This document shows positions 44,912 through 53,003 of a DNA stretch of 64,000 bases, piece by piece (position 1 is the stretch's first letter; each line of letters opens with the position of its first letter). The stretch spans positions 1,860,001 to 1,924,000 of the forward strand of contig CAWDHQ010000001.1 in the NCBI GenBank assembly GCA_963802215.1, read 5' to 3'. Made by a program: the position numbers and the translations under genes. The stretch comes from SHZI01 sp963802215. GTDB lineage: Bacteria > Pseudomonadota > Gammaproteobacteria > Steroidobacterales > GCA-2729495. The notes under the pieces were generated by a model, which worked only from the letters and a program-made list of their open reading frames with translations, was not told the DNA's origin and did not search any database.

Positions 44912-45577
44912 TTACCCGGCCCGCTTGTATAGATCGTCGAGGGCCTGGCGCAGGGCCGACGCCCAAACACGGATCGCACGCCTCGCGTCCGCCGTATTCG
45001 TCACCCGGTTGGCGACCGTAAAGGTGCCTGCTCCACGACCGGTCCGGGTGTCGACGGCACGGGCGAGAAGCTCGCCCGTGACGGAGTCGCGCAATTCAAC
45101 GACGAGTGTCATCCGCCCGGAACTTGCCGTGTAGGTGCGCGAACGACCCGCCGTCATGGTGTCGGGCGCAGAAATGAACAGGTCGACGATCGCGGCCGTT
45201 ACCCGGAGCGTCTCCGGTCCTGGTTGCTCGACGAGCTCATAGCCGCCGCTGGCCAGTTCGTCACGGACAACCTCGCGCACGAGTGTCGAGAGGTTGTCCT
45301 TGATCGCCGTCAGGTCCTCGGAGTTCAGGCGCTGTGCGGGGCTGCGGGTACGGCGGTTCGGATCGAAATCCCGCGCGAAGCTGACCGAAACCGGGTCCAG
45401 CAGTACGCTGCGGAAGGCGACGATCTCTGCCTCCGCATCGGGCCGCACGAACACGGCATTGAGTCGGGAATTGGGCTGGCGGACGAGGCCGTCCCATTCG
45501 GTCTTCGAGGACTGGCCCGTACTTGCGCAGCCTGCGAGGAGCGCGGCGCCAAGCACAAGGACCAGGGGAAATTTCAT
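44912..45577 (-). CDS. DUF3313 lipoprotein
   Basis: From ATG 45577 the protein has 221 residues with lipobox LLAGC (C17). The body has DUF3313 features: FVRPDAEAEIVAFRSVLLDPVSV, NLSTLVREVVRDEL, and MTLVVELRDSVTGELLARAVD. DUF3313 members are envelope lipoproteins of unknown function. An ATG 15 bases upstream (45592) is possible. It lies 81 bases before the RND adaptor gene on the same strand and may belong to that operon. Confidence 0.8.
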   Translation of the reverse strand: MKFPLVLVLGAALLAGCASTGQSSKTEWDGLVRQPNSRLNAVFVRPDAEAEIVAFRSVLLDPVSVSFARDFDPNRRTRSPAQRLNSEDLTAIKDNLSTLVREVVRDELASGGYELVEQPGPETLRVTAAIVDLFISAPDTMTAGRSRTYTASSGRMTLVVELRDSVTGELLARAVDTRTGRGAGTFTVANRVTNTADARRAIRVWASALRQALDDLYKRAG

Positions 45578-45693
45578 CTGTTTGCCGGACATTCTTTTAT
45601 CTCCCGAGCAGGGTTTTGTTGCAGGGACAGGAAATCTTCATTTCAGCCTACCACAATGATCCTGCGGCTCCCCGATGCAGGTACGCGCAGGTA

Positions 45694-46848
45694 TTACTGC
45701 GCCACCACTTGCGACTCGACCATCAGGTCGAGGACATAGACGGCGGCAGCCGCGCTGCCCTCCGCTCCGCCCGCCTGGAAGCGCTTGACCCGGAGCACGT
45801 TGCGGGTGCCGGCGATATGCGTATAGCCCTCGATGGGCGCGGCAAAGGACTGGAACTCGCCCGGCGTCCCCACCCGAAGGCCCTGCTCGTCGAAGCTGAT
45901 TTCCCGTGCCTGCAGGCACAGCCCGTCGGCACTCGCCGGGTCGCCGCAGGGCAGTCGCTGGGGACCGATCTCAAGGAAGATGGTGCTCGCCGGACCGTAC
46001 CGGGCCTCCGGGGTCTTCTGCCCCGTCAGGAGCAGGACCTCGCCGGACCCGGCCAGCATCGCCAGGGTCGGCTCCTGACCCTGGACAAGGACCAGTTCCA
46101 GTGGTGCGGCCAATAGCTTCGACATGGCGGCATCGGCTGCCATCAGGGGCGCCTCGCAGGCCATCATTGTCGCCGCCAGCCTGCCGACGCTGAGCTGCCC
46201 TTCCCCGCTCACCTGGTAGCCCCCGCGCAGGCCGTTGCAGCCACCGTCCACATTGAGCCTGCCCCCGGCGAATCCGAACACGAAGGGACGCTCGGCCGAG
46301 GGAAACAGAACATCGATTCGCTGGTTGCCCGCACCCGTGGCCGAAGCCAGTGTCCAGCGGTGGTCCTCCAGGACCTCGGCCAGGCCCGTTCGCGCACCCG
46401 GCTGGACCGGCGCCAGCTGGCTGAGCGCCGCACCGCTAGCCTCTGGCCGGGAACCGTCACTATTGAGCAGGATGACGCGTCCCTCGCCAACGGCGAAGCG
46501 TTGTGCGCCGCCGGCGGAATCCAGTGCAATGCTGTTGCCGTCGGGCTGCCAGGTGAACTGGCCCTTCGAGTCGACGGCGGGTGCACCGCGAACCAGGGGG
46601 CGGCTCACGAGTTCGAAGGCCCCATCCTGGAGGAGCGTGAGCCGGGTCAGGGTGCCCGGGCAATCGGCGCAGGAAAGGATACCTTCATAGACGCCGCTCC
46701 AGCTCAGGGAGTTCTGGCTCGTGTGCGTATCCACGGGCGCGGGGGCCATCGCCTGTGGGTTGTCGGCAGGCTTGTCGCCGGTGCACCCGGACATGGTGGC
46801 CGCCAGGGTGGCCGCCAGGACGGCCACGGGGATAACCTGCAGTCTCAT
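45694..46848 (-). CDS. Lipoprotein with NlpE N-terminal, META and DUF4377-like domains
   Basis: From ATG 46848 (GGAGAG 5 bases upstream) the protein has 384 residues and lipobox MSGC (C22). Residues of about 50-160 match the NlpE copper-resistance domain (SWSGVYEGILSCADCPGTLT, with its CxxC). Residues of about 165-285 are a META domain (HRWTLASATG, GRLNVDGGCNGLRGGY, LAATMMACE). The last 95 resemble DUF4377 (IFLEIGPQRLPCGD, GLCLQARE). It could sense envelope stress or bind metal. It is the first gene of the minus-strand set leading into the RND-Mrp operon. Confidence 0.8.
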   Translation of the reverse strand: MRLQVIPVAVLAATLAATMSGCTGDKPADNPQAMAPAPVDTHTSQNSLSWSGVYEGILSCADCPGTLTRLTLLQDGAFELVSRPLVRGAPAVDSKGQFTWQPDGNSIALDSAGGAQRFAVGEGRVILLNSDGSRPEASGAALSQLAPVQPGARTGLAEVLEDHRWTLASATGAGNQRIDVLFPSAERPFVFGFAGGRLNVDGGCNGLRGGYQVSGEGQLSVGRLAATMMACEAPLMAADAAMSKLLAAPLELVLVQGQEPTLAMLAGSGEVLLLTGQKTPEARYGPASTIFLEIGPQRLPCGDPASADGLCLQAREISFDEQGLRVGTPGEFQSFAAPIEGYTHIAGTRNVLRVKRFQAGGAEGSAAAAVYVLDLMVESQVVAQ

Positions 46849-46892
46849 CGCACTCTCCGGGTTGATGACGCCAAAGGATCTGAAAGTGGCCG

Positions 46893-46909
46893 CCTGATCA
46901 CCGATCAGG
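46893..46909. promoter_or_regulatory. Palindrome in divergent intergenic region
   Basis: CCTGATC-ACC-GATCAGG is a perfect 7-base inverted repeat in the 157-base gap between the NlpE-META lipoprotein and the ceramidase-like gene. It has the size and position of a regulator binding site. The protein that would bind it is unknown. Confidence 0.35.
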
Positions 46910-47005
46910 TAAATTTCACGGCGCCCCGGGCCACGCGGTTTCTGATGTTTCCACAGGAACGACCGGGGTAGCAAGTACCGATCGCGCCCTCCGAAACGGC
47001 CAACC

Positions 47006-47794
47006 ATGACCCTGCGAATCCGGATCGTCATTGCCATCAGCGTGCTGGCCCTCGTTGCCGCGTGGCTTGCCCCCTCCATGCCGCAATCACTCGCCTACCA
47101 CGACTTCGCCGATCATCGCCGGATGTTCGGTGTCGCGAACTTCCTGGACGTGGCATCGAATGTCGCGTTTGCGCTCGTCGGCGTAGCCGGCCTGATCGTG
47201 ACGCTGGGCCGGAATGGGCGATTTCAGTCCCGCATTGAACGGTGGCCCTACGCCATCTTCTTCGTCGGGGTGCTGCTGACGGCTGGAGGTTCTGCCTACT
47301 ATCACCTGGCGCCCGACAACGAAACACTGTTCTGGGACCGCCTGCCCATGACGATCGCCTTCATGGCACTGGTGTCCAGCCAGGTCGTCGATCGAATCAG
47401 CGTGCGGGCCGGAGTGACGTTATTGCTCCCCATGCTGCTGCTGGGAGCAGCGTCGGTGGTCTACTGGCGCCTGACCGAACGCGCCGGCGAGGGTAACGTC
47501 ATGCCGTACGGGATACTGCAGGGGTATTCGATGGCCATCCTGCTCCTGATGGCAGCGCTGAACCCGTCCCGGTACAGCCACGGCCACTACCTCTACTGGG
47601 TCTTCGGGTGGTACCTGCTGAGCAAGCTACTCGAATTCCTCGACGCCGAGCTGATGGGCCTCGGCCAGATCGTCAGCGGCCACACGCTCAAGCATCTCGC
47701 TGCGGCAATCGCCCCGGCGGCCGTCTGCCTGATGCTGACTCGCCGCACTCTCCTCGATCCCGCGCGCGAAAACCACGGCACGCGCCTGCGCTGA
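47006..47794 (+). CDS. CREST-superfamily membrane hydrolase (ceramidase-like)
   Basis: The 262-residue protein has about seven helices. The conserved polar residues fit the alkaline ceramidase/CREST superfamily: N and S around FLDVASNVAFALVG, the serine-histidine block GGSAYYHLAPDNETLFWDRLPM, and the paired histidines SGHTLKHLAAA near the C-terminus, which would bind zinc. Relatives hydrolyse amide bonds in ceramides within the membrane. The bacterial substrate is not known. It is convergent with the 448-residue lipoprotein, 3 bases apart. Confidence 0.78.
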   Translation: MTLRIRIVIAISVLALVAAWLAPSMPQSLAYHDFADHRRMFGVANFLDVASNVAFALVGVAGLIVTLGRNGRFQSRIERWPYAIFFVGVLLTAGGSAYYHLAPDNETLFWDRLPMTIAFMALVSSQVVDRISVRAGVTLLLPMLLLGAASVVYWRLTERAGEGNVMPYGILQGYSMAILLLMAALNPSRYSHGHYLYWVFGWYLLSKLLEFLDAELMGLGQIVSGHTLKHLAAAIAPAAVCLMLTRRTLLDPARENHGTRLR

Positions 47795-47797
47795 CGG

Positions 47798-49144
47798 TCA
47801 GGGCTGCGGCGAACGATTCCACCGGCGCACGACGGCGCGATAGAAGAGAGCGCCAAGCAGGCTGGTGGCAACGAGTACGAGACCCAATTGCACGAGGCGC
47901 CAGAACAGGTGGTCCACCAGCGACTCCACGCGACCGGTCGCGCGGTCTGACAACTCCGTGAGTGCCGGCGCCTTGGTGTCGACCTGCCTGAGCAATACCT
48001 GGAGCTCCTGCGCCGTCTGGCCGAGCTGGCGGAGCGATTCCGTGTATTTCGTGATGTCGAACGGCTCCCGGGGCTGGGGCGTGGCTCCCGGGGACTCGGG
48101 CCTCTCGAAGCGGGCCAGCAACGCATCCAGAGACGCGATCGTTCCATTGACAGAATCGGAAGTAGCGGTACCGGCCTCCAGGGTCGAGCGCAACTCGATG
48201 ATCAGGGCCTGCAACTGCCCCTGACGCGCGTCGAGTACGCCTGTCAGCTGCTCGATCGTGGCGGCGCGTTCCCTGGCCAGCAGATCCGGCAGATCGGCGG
48301 CGAGCTGGCTGGTCTGGCTGGCGGCGCCGCTGAGATTTGCAACGCTCTGAAGCAAGCTCACCGATTCCGGCATCACCGCCAGTTCGAACACGAGCCGCTG
48401 CACCTCCATGCTGAGGAGCTTGGGTGTGCGCTGGCCGTAGTAAACCGCCCGCTCGGCGAGCTGCCGGGTTTGGGCAAGTTCCCGGACTGCGGGGTCCAGG
48501 TTGCTGAGCGGATCGATTCCCAGGAATGAGAATACGCTGCCCGTTGACTGCGTGCCGGTTCGCGTCTTGGTGGTGGCAAAGGCAAAGTCCTCGAGGTGAA
48601 TGAAGGGCACCGCGCGCAGCAGCGGATTCTCCCGGTGCCATGCATCGAGGCTGGACCTGAGTTCGATCGTCTGCTCGGCCGTCAGAAGTTCGCCTGCCGA
48701 ACGCCAGGCACGCTCTTCGAGTGCCTTGTGGGCGGCGAGCAGGCCTTCGGCCCGGCCGTTGTAGAGCTCAGCAACCCATCGATCTTCAATGACCATCCGG
48801 CTGAGTGAGGCAAACACCAGCATATCGATCGCGTTGAGCTCCGCGTTGGGGCCGCTTGCAATCGTAAAGGCCGCGGTTGCCTGTGATACGAGCCAGCCCT
48901 GCGCCATCAATCGCTCACTGGCATTGTCCGTGGCCTGTTGAAACGCCACGACCTGATCGGCAACGCGGACCGTGTATTCATCGGCAAACCGCATGACACT
49001 GAGTTGCAGCTGGAGGAGTGCCGCCGCGCGCTCTTCGGCAGCGGTATTGCGAAAGAGCCTGTTGGTTACCGCGCAGGATGACAGCAGGGCGGCGAACAGC
49101 ACGATCAGCAGGGCAGGATGGAATATGGGGGCACGGTAACGCAT
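47798..49144 (-). CDS. Coiled-coil lipoprotein with C-terminal membrane helix, unknown
   Basis: I do not recognise the family. The 448-residue protein starts with lipobox LLSSC (C24). A long helical body follows, with alternating charge (residues 40-380), and a membrane segment near the C-terminus (LVQLGLVLVATSLLGALFYRAVV). The helical part around TKYTESLRQLGQTAQELQVLL looks like a chemoreceptor-type or MxiD-like coiled coil. With a lipid at one end and a membrane helix at the other, it could span or loop within the periplasm. No neighbour gives a function. Confidence 0.6.
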   Translation of the reverse strand: MRYRAPIFHPALLIVLFAALLSSCAVTNRLFRNTAAEERAAALLQLQLSVMRFADEYTVRVADQVVAFQQATDNASERLMAQGWLVSQATAAFTIASGPNAELNAIDMLVFASLSRMVIEDRWVAELYNGRAEGLLAAHKALEERAWRSAGELLTAEQTIELRSSLDAWHRENPLLRAVPFIHLEDFAFATTKTRTGTQSTGSVFSFLGIDPLSNLDPAVRELAQTRQLAERAVYYGQRTPKLLSMEVQRLVFELAVMPESVSLLQSVANLSGAASQTSQLAADLPDLLARERAATIEQLTGVLDARQGQLQALIIELRSTLEAGTATSDSVNGTIASLDALLARFERPESPGATPQPREPFDITKYTESLRQLGQTAQELQVLLRQVDTKAPALTELSDRATGRVESLVDHLFWRLVQLGLVLVATSLLGALFYRAVVRRWNRSPQP

Positions 49145-49353
49145 GACGAACGCGAGTAGCCTCTGGCTTCGGTCTGGAGCCCGCAGGACCCAAGTCTATG
49201 CTCAGTCTGGCCCCTGCGTTAAGGGCAGGCGCCCGGGACGTTGGTCAGGTTCCATGATCCGGCGGGACGTTGTAGCATTGAAAGCATACGCGCCACGGCA
49301 CGGCGCCTTCCGCACGAATCCGACCCAGGTCATTAGTTTCTGAGGAGATCGCC

Positions 49354-49917
49354 ATGAGAAGTTGTTGGAACACTGTTGTATCAGTCGCCCTGCTGGGCGC
49401 CGGGCTTCTGGCGGGCAACGCTTTCGCCCAGACCAGTCAGATCAGCTATGGCCGGATCACGGCGGTCCGCCAGGTCGACCTGCAGAATCAGGGTGCCCAG
49501 ACGACAGGCGCCCTGGTCGGCGGCCTGCTGGGTGTCGCGTCGGGCTCGGGGCAGTCGAGCAGCAACCGCGCATTGCGTGGCCTCGGCGGGGCGGCGGTCG
49601 GCGGCCGGGTGGCGGGCGCGGCTGGCTCAACGACGGGGTTCGAATACACGATCCTGATCAACGGCACGAATACCATCCGCATGGTGACCAACGAGGGTGG
49701 ATTGCGCACCGGTGACTGCGTTTCGGTGGAGCGTGGCCAGTTCAACAATCTTCGCCTTGTGGACGATGCGCGTTGCAACACGCCGACGGCGCCCGCGTCG
49801 CGAGCGGCGGCTGGAGAGGCCGATGCCTGTGCGACCGCCACCCAGCAGGTGCTGACCGCGACGACGGATGCGGAGTTCGACCGGGCCGAGCGCCGGATGC
49901 GGCTGTTGTGCGACTGA
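49354..49917 (+). CDS. Glycine-zipper outer-membrane protein, SlyB/Pcp-like
   Basis: The 187-residue protein has a signal peptide ending NAFAQTSQ. ISYGRITAVRQVDLQNQG and a glycine-rich stretch (GALVGGLLGVASGSGQSSS, GLGGAAVGGRVAGAAG) form a glycine zipper of the 17-kDa antigen/SlyB type, although no lipobox is present. The C-terminal half has three cysteines. GAGGAG lies 6 bases upstream of ATG 49354. It precedes a SYLF-domain lipoprotein on the same strand (57 bases apart). Confidence 0.75.
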   Translation: MRSCWNTVVSVALLGAGLLAGNAFAQTSQISYGRITAVRQVDLQNQGAQTTGALVGGLLGVASGSGQSSSNRALRGLGGAAVGGRVAGAAGSTTGFEYTILINGTNTIRMVTNEGGLRTGDCVSVERGQFNNLRLVDDARCNTPTAPASRAAAGEADACATATQQVLTATTDAEFDRAERRMRLLCD

Positions 49918-49974
49918 TCGCGCAACAGGCCTTCCCCACGTCCAGATAATCCAGTCGAAGCAAAAGGGCACTGC

Positions 49975-50541
49975 ATGAAACGGCGATTTCTCGTCCCGGC
50001 CATGGCGATCTTCCTGGTGTTCGCCTCCGGCTGCACCACGACGGGAGCAAGCGGGGGCGACCCTGTTGCGCGACGGGCAAGCATTGACAGCGGAGCGGAA
50101 CGTGCACTCGGGCAGCTGTTTCAGCAGGTCCCCGGGTCGAGGGAACTGGTCGGGCAGGCGAAAGGCGTGCTGGTGTTCCCCAATGTCATCGAAGCCGGGT
50201 TCATGATCACGGCGGCACGGGGCGAGGGCGTGATGCGTATTGGTGGCGCGTCGAAGAGCTTCCATGCGATGACGAGCGGTTCGTTCGGGTTTCAGGCGGG
50301 AGCCCAGTCGACCGCCGTCTTCCTGCTGTTCATGACCAGCGATGCGTTGACGCGATTCGAGAACAGCAGCGGATGGACGGCGGATGCCGATGCTTCGGTG
50401 ACGTTGATCTCGGTCGGCGCGAATGCCCAGATGACGACCGCCACGGCGCAGCAACCCGTCATCGGCTACGTGCTCTCCAATGGCGGACTGATGGGAGGCG
50501 TATCCCTCGGAGGCACTCGTATCACCCCCCTCAACCTCTAG
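49975..50541 (+). CDS. SYLF-domain (YSC84-like) lipoprotein
   Basis: The 188-residue protein has lipobox FASGC (C20) and the YSC84/SYLF domain: AKGVLVFPNVIEAGFMITA, GVMRI, and GSFGFQAGAQSTAVFLLFM. SYLF domains bind phosphoinositides in eukaryotes and membrane lipid in bacteria. The stop is followed after 25 bases by a strong terminator, so it ends a transcript probably shared with the glycine-zipper gene. Confidence 0.87.
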   Translation: MKRRFLVPAMAIFLVFASGCTTTGASGGDPVARRASIDSGAERALGQLFQQVPGSRELVGQAKGVLVFPNVIEAGFMITAARGEGVMRIGGASKSFHAMTSGSFGFQAGAQSTAVFLLFMTSDALTRFENSSGWTADADASVTLISVGANAQMTTATAQQPVIGYVLSNGGLMGGVSLGGTRITPLNL

Positions 50542-50566
50542 TCGCCGGCCCCGATTCTGCAAAATG

Positions 50567-50592
50567 AGCCCCGCTTCGGCGGGGCTTTTTTT
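50567..50592 (+). terminator. Rho-independent terminator
   Basis: AGCCCCGC-TTCG-GCGGGGCT is a perfect 8-base-pair stem with a stable UUCG-type loop, followed by a run of seven T. It lies 25 bases after the SYLF lipoprotein stop. Confidence 0.93.
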
Positions 50593-50659
50593 GTGCCGCG
50601 GAAATGATGCCAACGCGCCGTAATGCCACCGTAACGGACGGCCGCTCTAATGGCTGTCC

Positions 50660-51697
50660 ATGCGCATCCTCTACGGCGTGCAGACCACGGGCCACGGCCA
50701 CCTGGTCCGGTCCACGCCGATCATCCGCCAGCTGCGTGAGCGCGGGCACCAGGTCGACGTTCTGCTCAGCGGCCCGCCGCCCGATCCGGCCTGGCCCGCG
50801 CGCATCGGCCCACCTCAGACCACGCGCCCGGGCCTGACCTTCTCCGCCGAGGGCGGCCGCATACGGTACGTCAGGACTGCCGCTCAGGCTCGGCCGCTCG
50901 CCTTCCTCCGGGACGTGTTCCGCAATCGGGATCCGCGCCCTGACCTGATCGTCACAGACTACGAGCCCATTACTGCGTGGTACGCGCGCCGGAGCGGCCT
51001 GCGGAGCATCGGCATCGGGCACCTCTACGCTTTCGCCTGGCCGCAGGTTCCCCGTGCCCGGGGCAACCTCATTACCCGCAACGTCATGGACTGGTTTGCA
51101 CCCGTCTCGGTGCCCGCGGGCGCGCACTGGGACAACTTCGGAGCGCCAGTCCTTCCGCCCACGGTGGATCCCGAAATGCGCTCCCTCGCCCGCGGGCCCA
51201 TCGACCCGGATCTCATCCTGGCCTACGCGGGCTTCGAACCGCTTGACAGGCTGGTCCCGCTCCTCCGACAGTTCCCGCGCCACCGGTTCCACGTCTATGC
51301 CCGCGTGCCGGAGGAGGAACAACTGGCCAACGTGACCGTACGCCCGATCTCCCGGCCGCGCTTCATGGCCGACCTGGCCCGTTGCGCCGGTGTGATCGCA
51401 AATGCCGGCTTCACCCTGACCAGTGAATGCCTGCACCTTGGGATCGCCGTGCTGGTACTCCCGCTCCGCGGCCAGCTGGAGCAGGAATCGAACGGCGTCG
51501 CGCTCGAACAGCTGGGCCTGGGGACCGTGGCGCACCGGCTGACCCGGGAAAGCGTGCTCCATTGGCTCGCCAGGCCGGCGCCGCAGCCCCAGAACTACCC
51601 CGACGTGACCGGCGCACTCGCGGACTGGCTGCATGAGGGAGCAACGGAACCGCTGCGCGCGTTCAGCGACCGGTTGTGGGCCGCTGCCCGGCGGTGA
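50660..51697 (+). CDS. Glycosyltransferase, GT-B fold
   Basis: The 345-residue protein starts MRILYGVQTTGHGHLVRS, the N-terminal Rossmann half of MurG/GT28-like and MJ1255-type glycosyltransferases. The middle has DLIVTDYEPITAWYAR. The C-terminal half shows the donor site: RPRFMADLARCAGVIANAGFT (the GG/GF donor loop), SECLHLGIAVLVLPLRGQLEQ. It would transfer a sugar from a nucleotide donor to an unknown acceptor. It stands alone between a terminator and the TauD gene. Confidence 0.82.
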   Translation: MRILYGVQTTGHGHLVRSTPIIRQLRERGHQVDVLLSGPPPDPAWPARIGPPQTTRPGLTFSAEGGRIRYVRTAAQARPLAFLRDVFRNRDPRPDLIVTDYEPITAWYARRSGLRSIGIGHLYAFAWPQVPRARGNLITRNVMDWFAPVSVPAGAHWDNFGAPVLPPTVDPEMRSLARGPIDPDLILAYAGFEPLDRLVPLLRQFPRHRFHVYARVPEEEQLANVTVRPISRPRFMADLARCAGVIANAGFTLTSECLHLGIAVLVLPLRGQLEQESNGVALEQLGLGTVAHRLTRESVLHWLARPAPQPQNYPDVTGALADWLHEGATEPLRAFSDRLWAAARR

Positions 51698-51774
51698 CGC
51701 TGGCAGGGAACGCGCCAGACGCCTAAGCTTCGCGCATTGCCTGCCCCGGGCGCCGATCACCAACGACAGCGTTC

Positions 51775-52620
51775 ATGACCTACCAGCGCATCCGCCTGCA
51801 ACCGATTTCCGGTTCCCTCGGCGCTGTAGTCCACGGCGTGGACCTGCGAAATCCCCTGGACGTCGAGACCTACGGGGAGATCAAGCAGGCACTGCTGGAC
51901 AACCTGGTGATCTTCTTCCGGGACCAGGACATCACGCCCGAGCAGCAGATCGCATTCGGCCGCCGCTTCGGCGACCTGCATATCCATCCGTTCATCCCGA
52001 GCCTGCCGGAGCACAAGGAGATCATCGTCCTCAAGGCGAAGAACGGCGCCGAGGAGAACCTGCGACTCGCCAACGCCTGGCACCCGGACCTGAGCTACAC
52101 CAACGACCCGCCCCTGCTCGGCATCCTGCGGTCCATCCGCCCGCCGTCCCGGGGCGGCGACACCATGTGGGTGAACCTCTACAAGGCCTACCAGACGCTG
52201 TCGCCGAAGATGCAGGATATCGTCGGCGAGCTGTCTGCCTGGCACGACGTGACCAAGACCTACCGGCGCCAGGAACTGCAGACCGATGGCGGGCCCGAGC
52301 GCTACGCACAGACGTTCAAGAAGGCTCCTCCCGTGCTGCACCCACTGGTGACGGTGCATCCCGAGACGGGCCGCAAGCTGCTCTACATCAGCGAGCTCAC
52401 CACGACCCATATTGAGGGCCTGCGGGAGAAGGAGAGCAACGCCCTCCTCCAGATACTCTTCCAGCACATCGACTGGAAGGAGCTCCACTGCCGCTTCTAC
52501 TGGGAGAAGAACTCCATCGCGATGTGGGACAACCGGTGCACGGTGCACTACGCCGTGGGTGACTACGACGAGCCGCGGGAGATGCACCGGGTGACGGTCA
52601 TCGGGTCGAAACTGCGGTAG
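51775..52620 (+). CDS. TauD/TfdA-family Fe(II)/2-oxoglutarate dioxygenase
   Basis: The 281-residue enzyme has the full metal site: H103 and D105 in NAWHPDLSYT and H258 in CTVHYAVGDY, with R272 in MHRVTV holding 2-oxoglutarate. DNLVIFFRDQDITPEQQIAFG and WVNLYKAYQTLSPKMQD match the family, which hydroxylates taurine, 2,4-D, alkylsulfates and others. No ABC transporter or sulfur-pathway partner is adjacent, so the substrate is open. The stop TAG is the TAG of a collapsed GTAG repeat that also stops the next, convergent gene. Confidence 0.9.
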   Translation: MTYQRIRLQPISGSLGAVVHGVDLRNPLDVETYGEIKQALLDNLVIFFRDQDITPEQQIAFGRRFGDLHIHPFIPSLPEHKEIIVLKAKNGAEENLRLANAWHPDLSYTNDPPLLGILRSIRPPSRGGDTMWVNLYKAYQTLSPKMQDIVGELSAWHDVTKTYRRQELQTDGGPERYAQTFKKAPPVLHPLVTVHPETGRKLLYISELTTTHIEGLREKESNALLQILFQHIDWKELHCRFYWEKNSIAMWDNRCTVHYAVGDYDEPREMHRVTVIGSKLR

Positions 52621-52630
52621 GAGCGCCTAC
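52617..52630. repeat. Collapsed GTAG REP palindrome
   Basis: GTAGGAGCGCCTAC is a 14-base palindrome (GTAGG-AGCG-CCTAC), the two outer ends of a GTAG pair without the rest. It lies between convergent genes, and each TAG is a stop codon (52618-52620 for the dioxygenase, 52627-52629 for the zinc-ribbon protein). Confidence 0.65.
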
Positions 52631-52929
52631 TTCCTGCCGAAGAGGGAGTCGGCAGCGGACTTTGCCGCCGCCTCCGCAGCCGCGCCCGCCGCATCGAAGG
52701 CGCCCGGCCGCGGCTTGAACCAGTCGCAGAAGTTGGCGCGCTCCTTGTCACGCACCTCCTCCGCATCCTCTTCCCGGCATTGCTTCGGGCGGGCCCGGTC
52801 CCAGGACCGGCACATCCGGCACACGTGCAGCTGGCTCCGGCACGCCGCGCATTCCTCCGTGCGGCCGATGGGCAGCCGGAGGGCAGCAAGGGAGGCGCCG
52901 CAGCGCCAGCACTGGAGTTCGTCAGCCAT
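52627..52929 (-). CDS. Small cysteine-rich zinc-ribbon protein
   Basis: The 100-residue protein has three CxxC pairs (C7/C10, C27/C30, C37/C40) and further cysteines at 51 and 68, enough for two zinc sites. The C-terminal 30 residues are alanine-rich and helical. I do not recognise a named family beyond the zinc ribbon. It would bind nucleic acid or protein; no partner is visible. The stop codon lies in the collapsed REP. Confidence 0.7.
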   Translation of the reverse strand: MADELQCWRCGASLAALRLPIGRTEECAACRSQLHVCRMCRSWDRARPKQCREEDAEEVRDKERANFCDWFKPRPGAFDAAGAAAEAAAKSAADSLFGRK

Positions 52930-52964
52930 GGATCAGTCAATGGCGAATTTGAGGGAGGTCTCCA

Positions 52965-52993
52965 GCGGGGACAGGCAGGCGGCCTGTCCCCGC
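52965..52993. terminator. Strong stem-loop downstream of the DUF4382 gene
   Basis: GCGGGGACAGGC (52965-52976) and GCCTGTCCCCGC (52982-52993) form a perfect 12-base-pair stem with a 5-base loop. It lies 10 bases beyond the DUF4382 lipoprotein stop on the minus strand. No T-run follows, so termination is likely but not textbook. Confidence 0.6.
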
Positions 52994-53003
52994 CAGATCA
53001 TTA

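Noticed and set aside
50531..51763. A 410-codon minus-strand frame opposite the glycosyltransferase
   Set aside because: No recognisable domain, and it runs through the terminator and the glycosyltransferase gene. The plus-strand gene has clear GT-B motifs.
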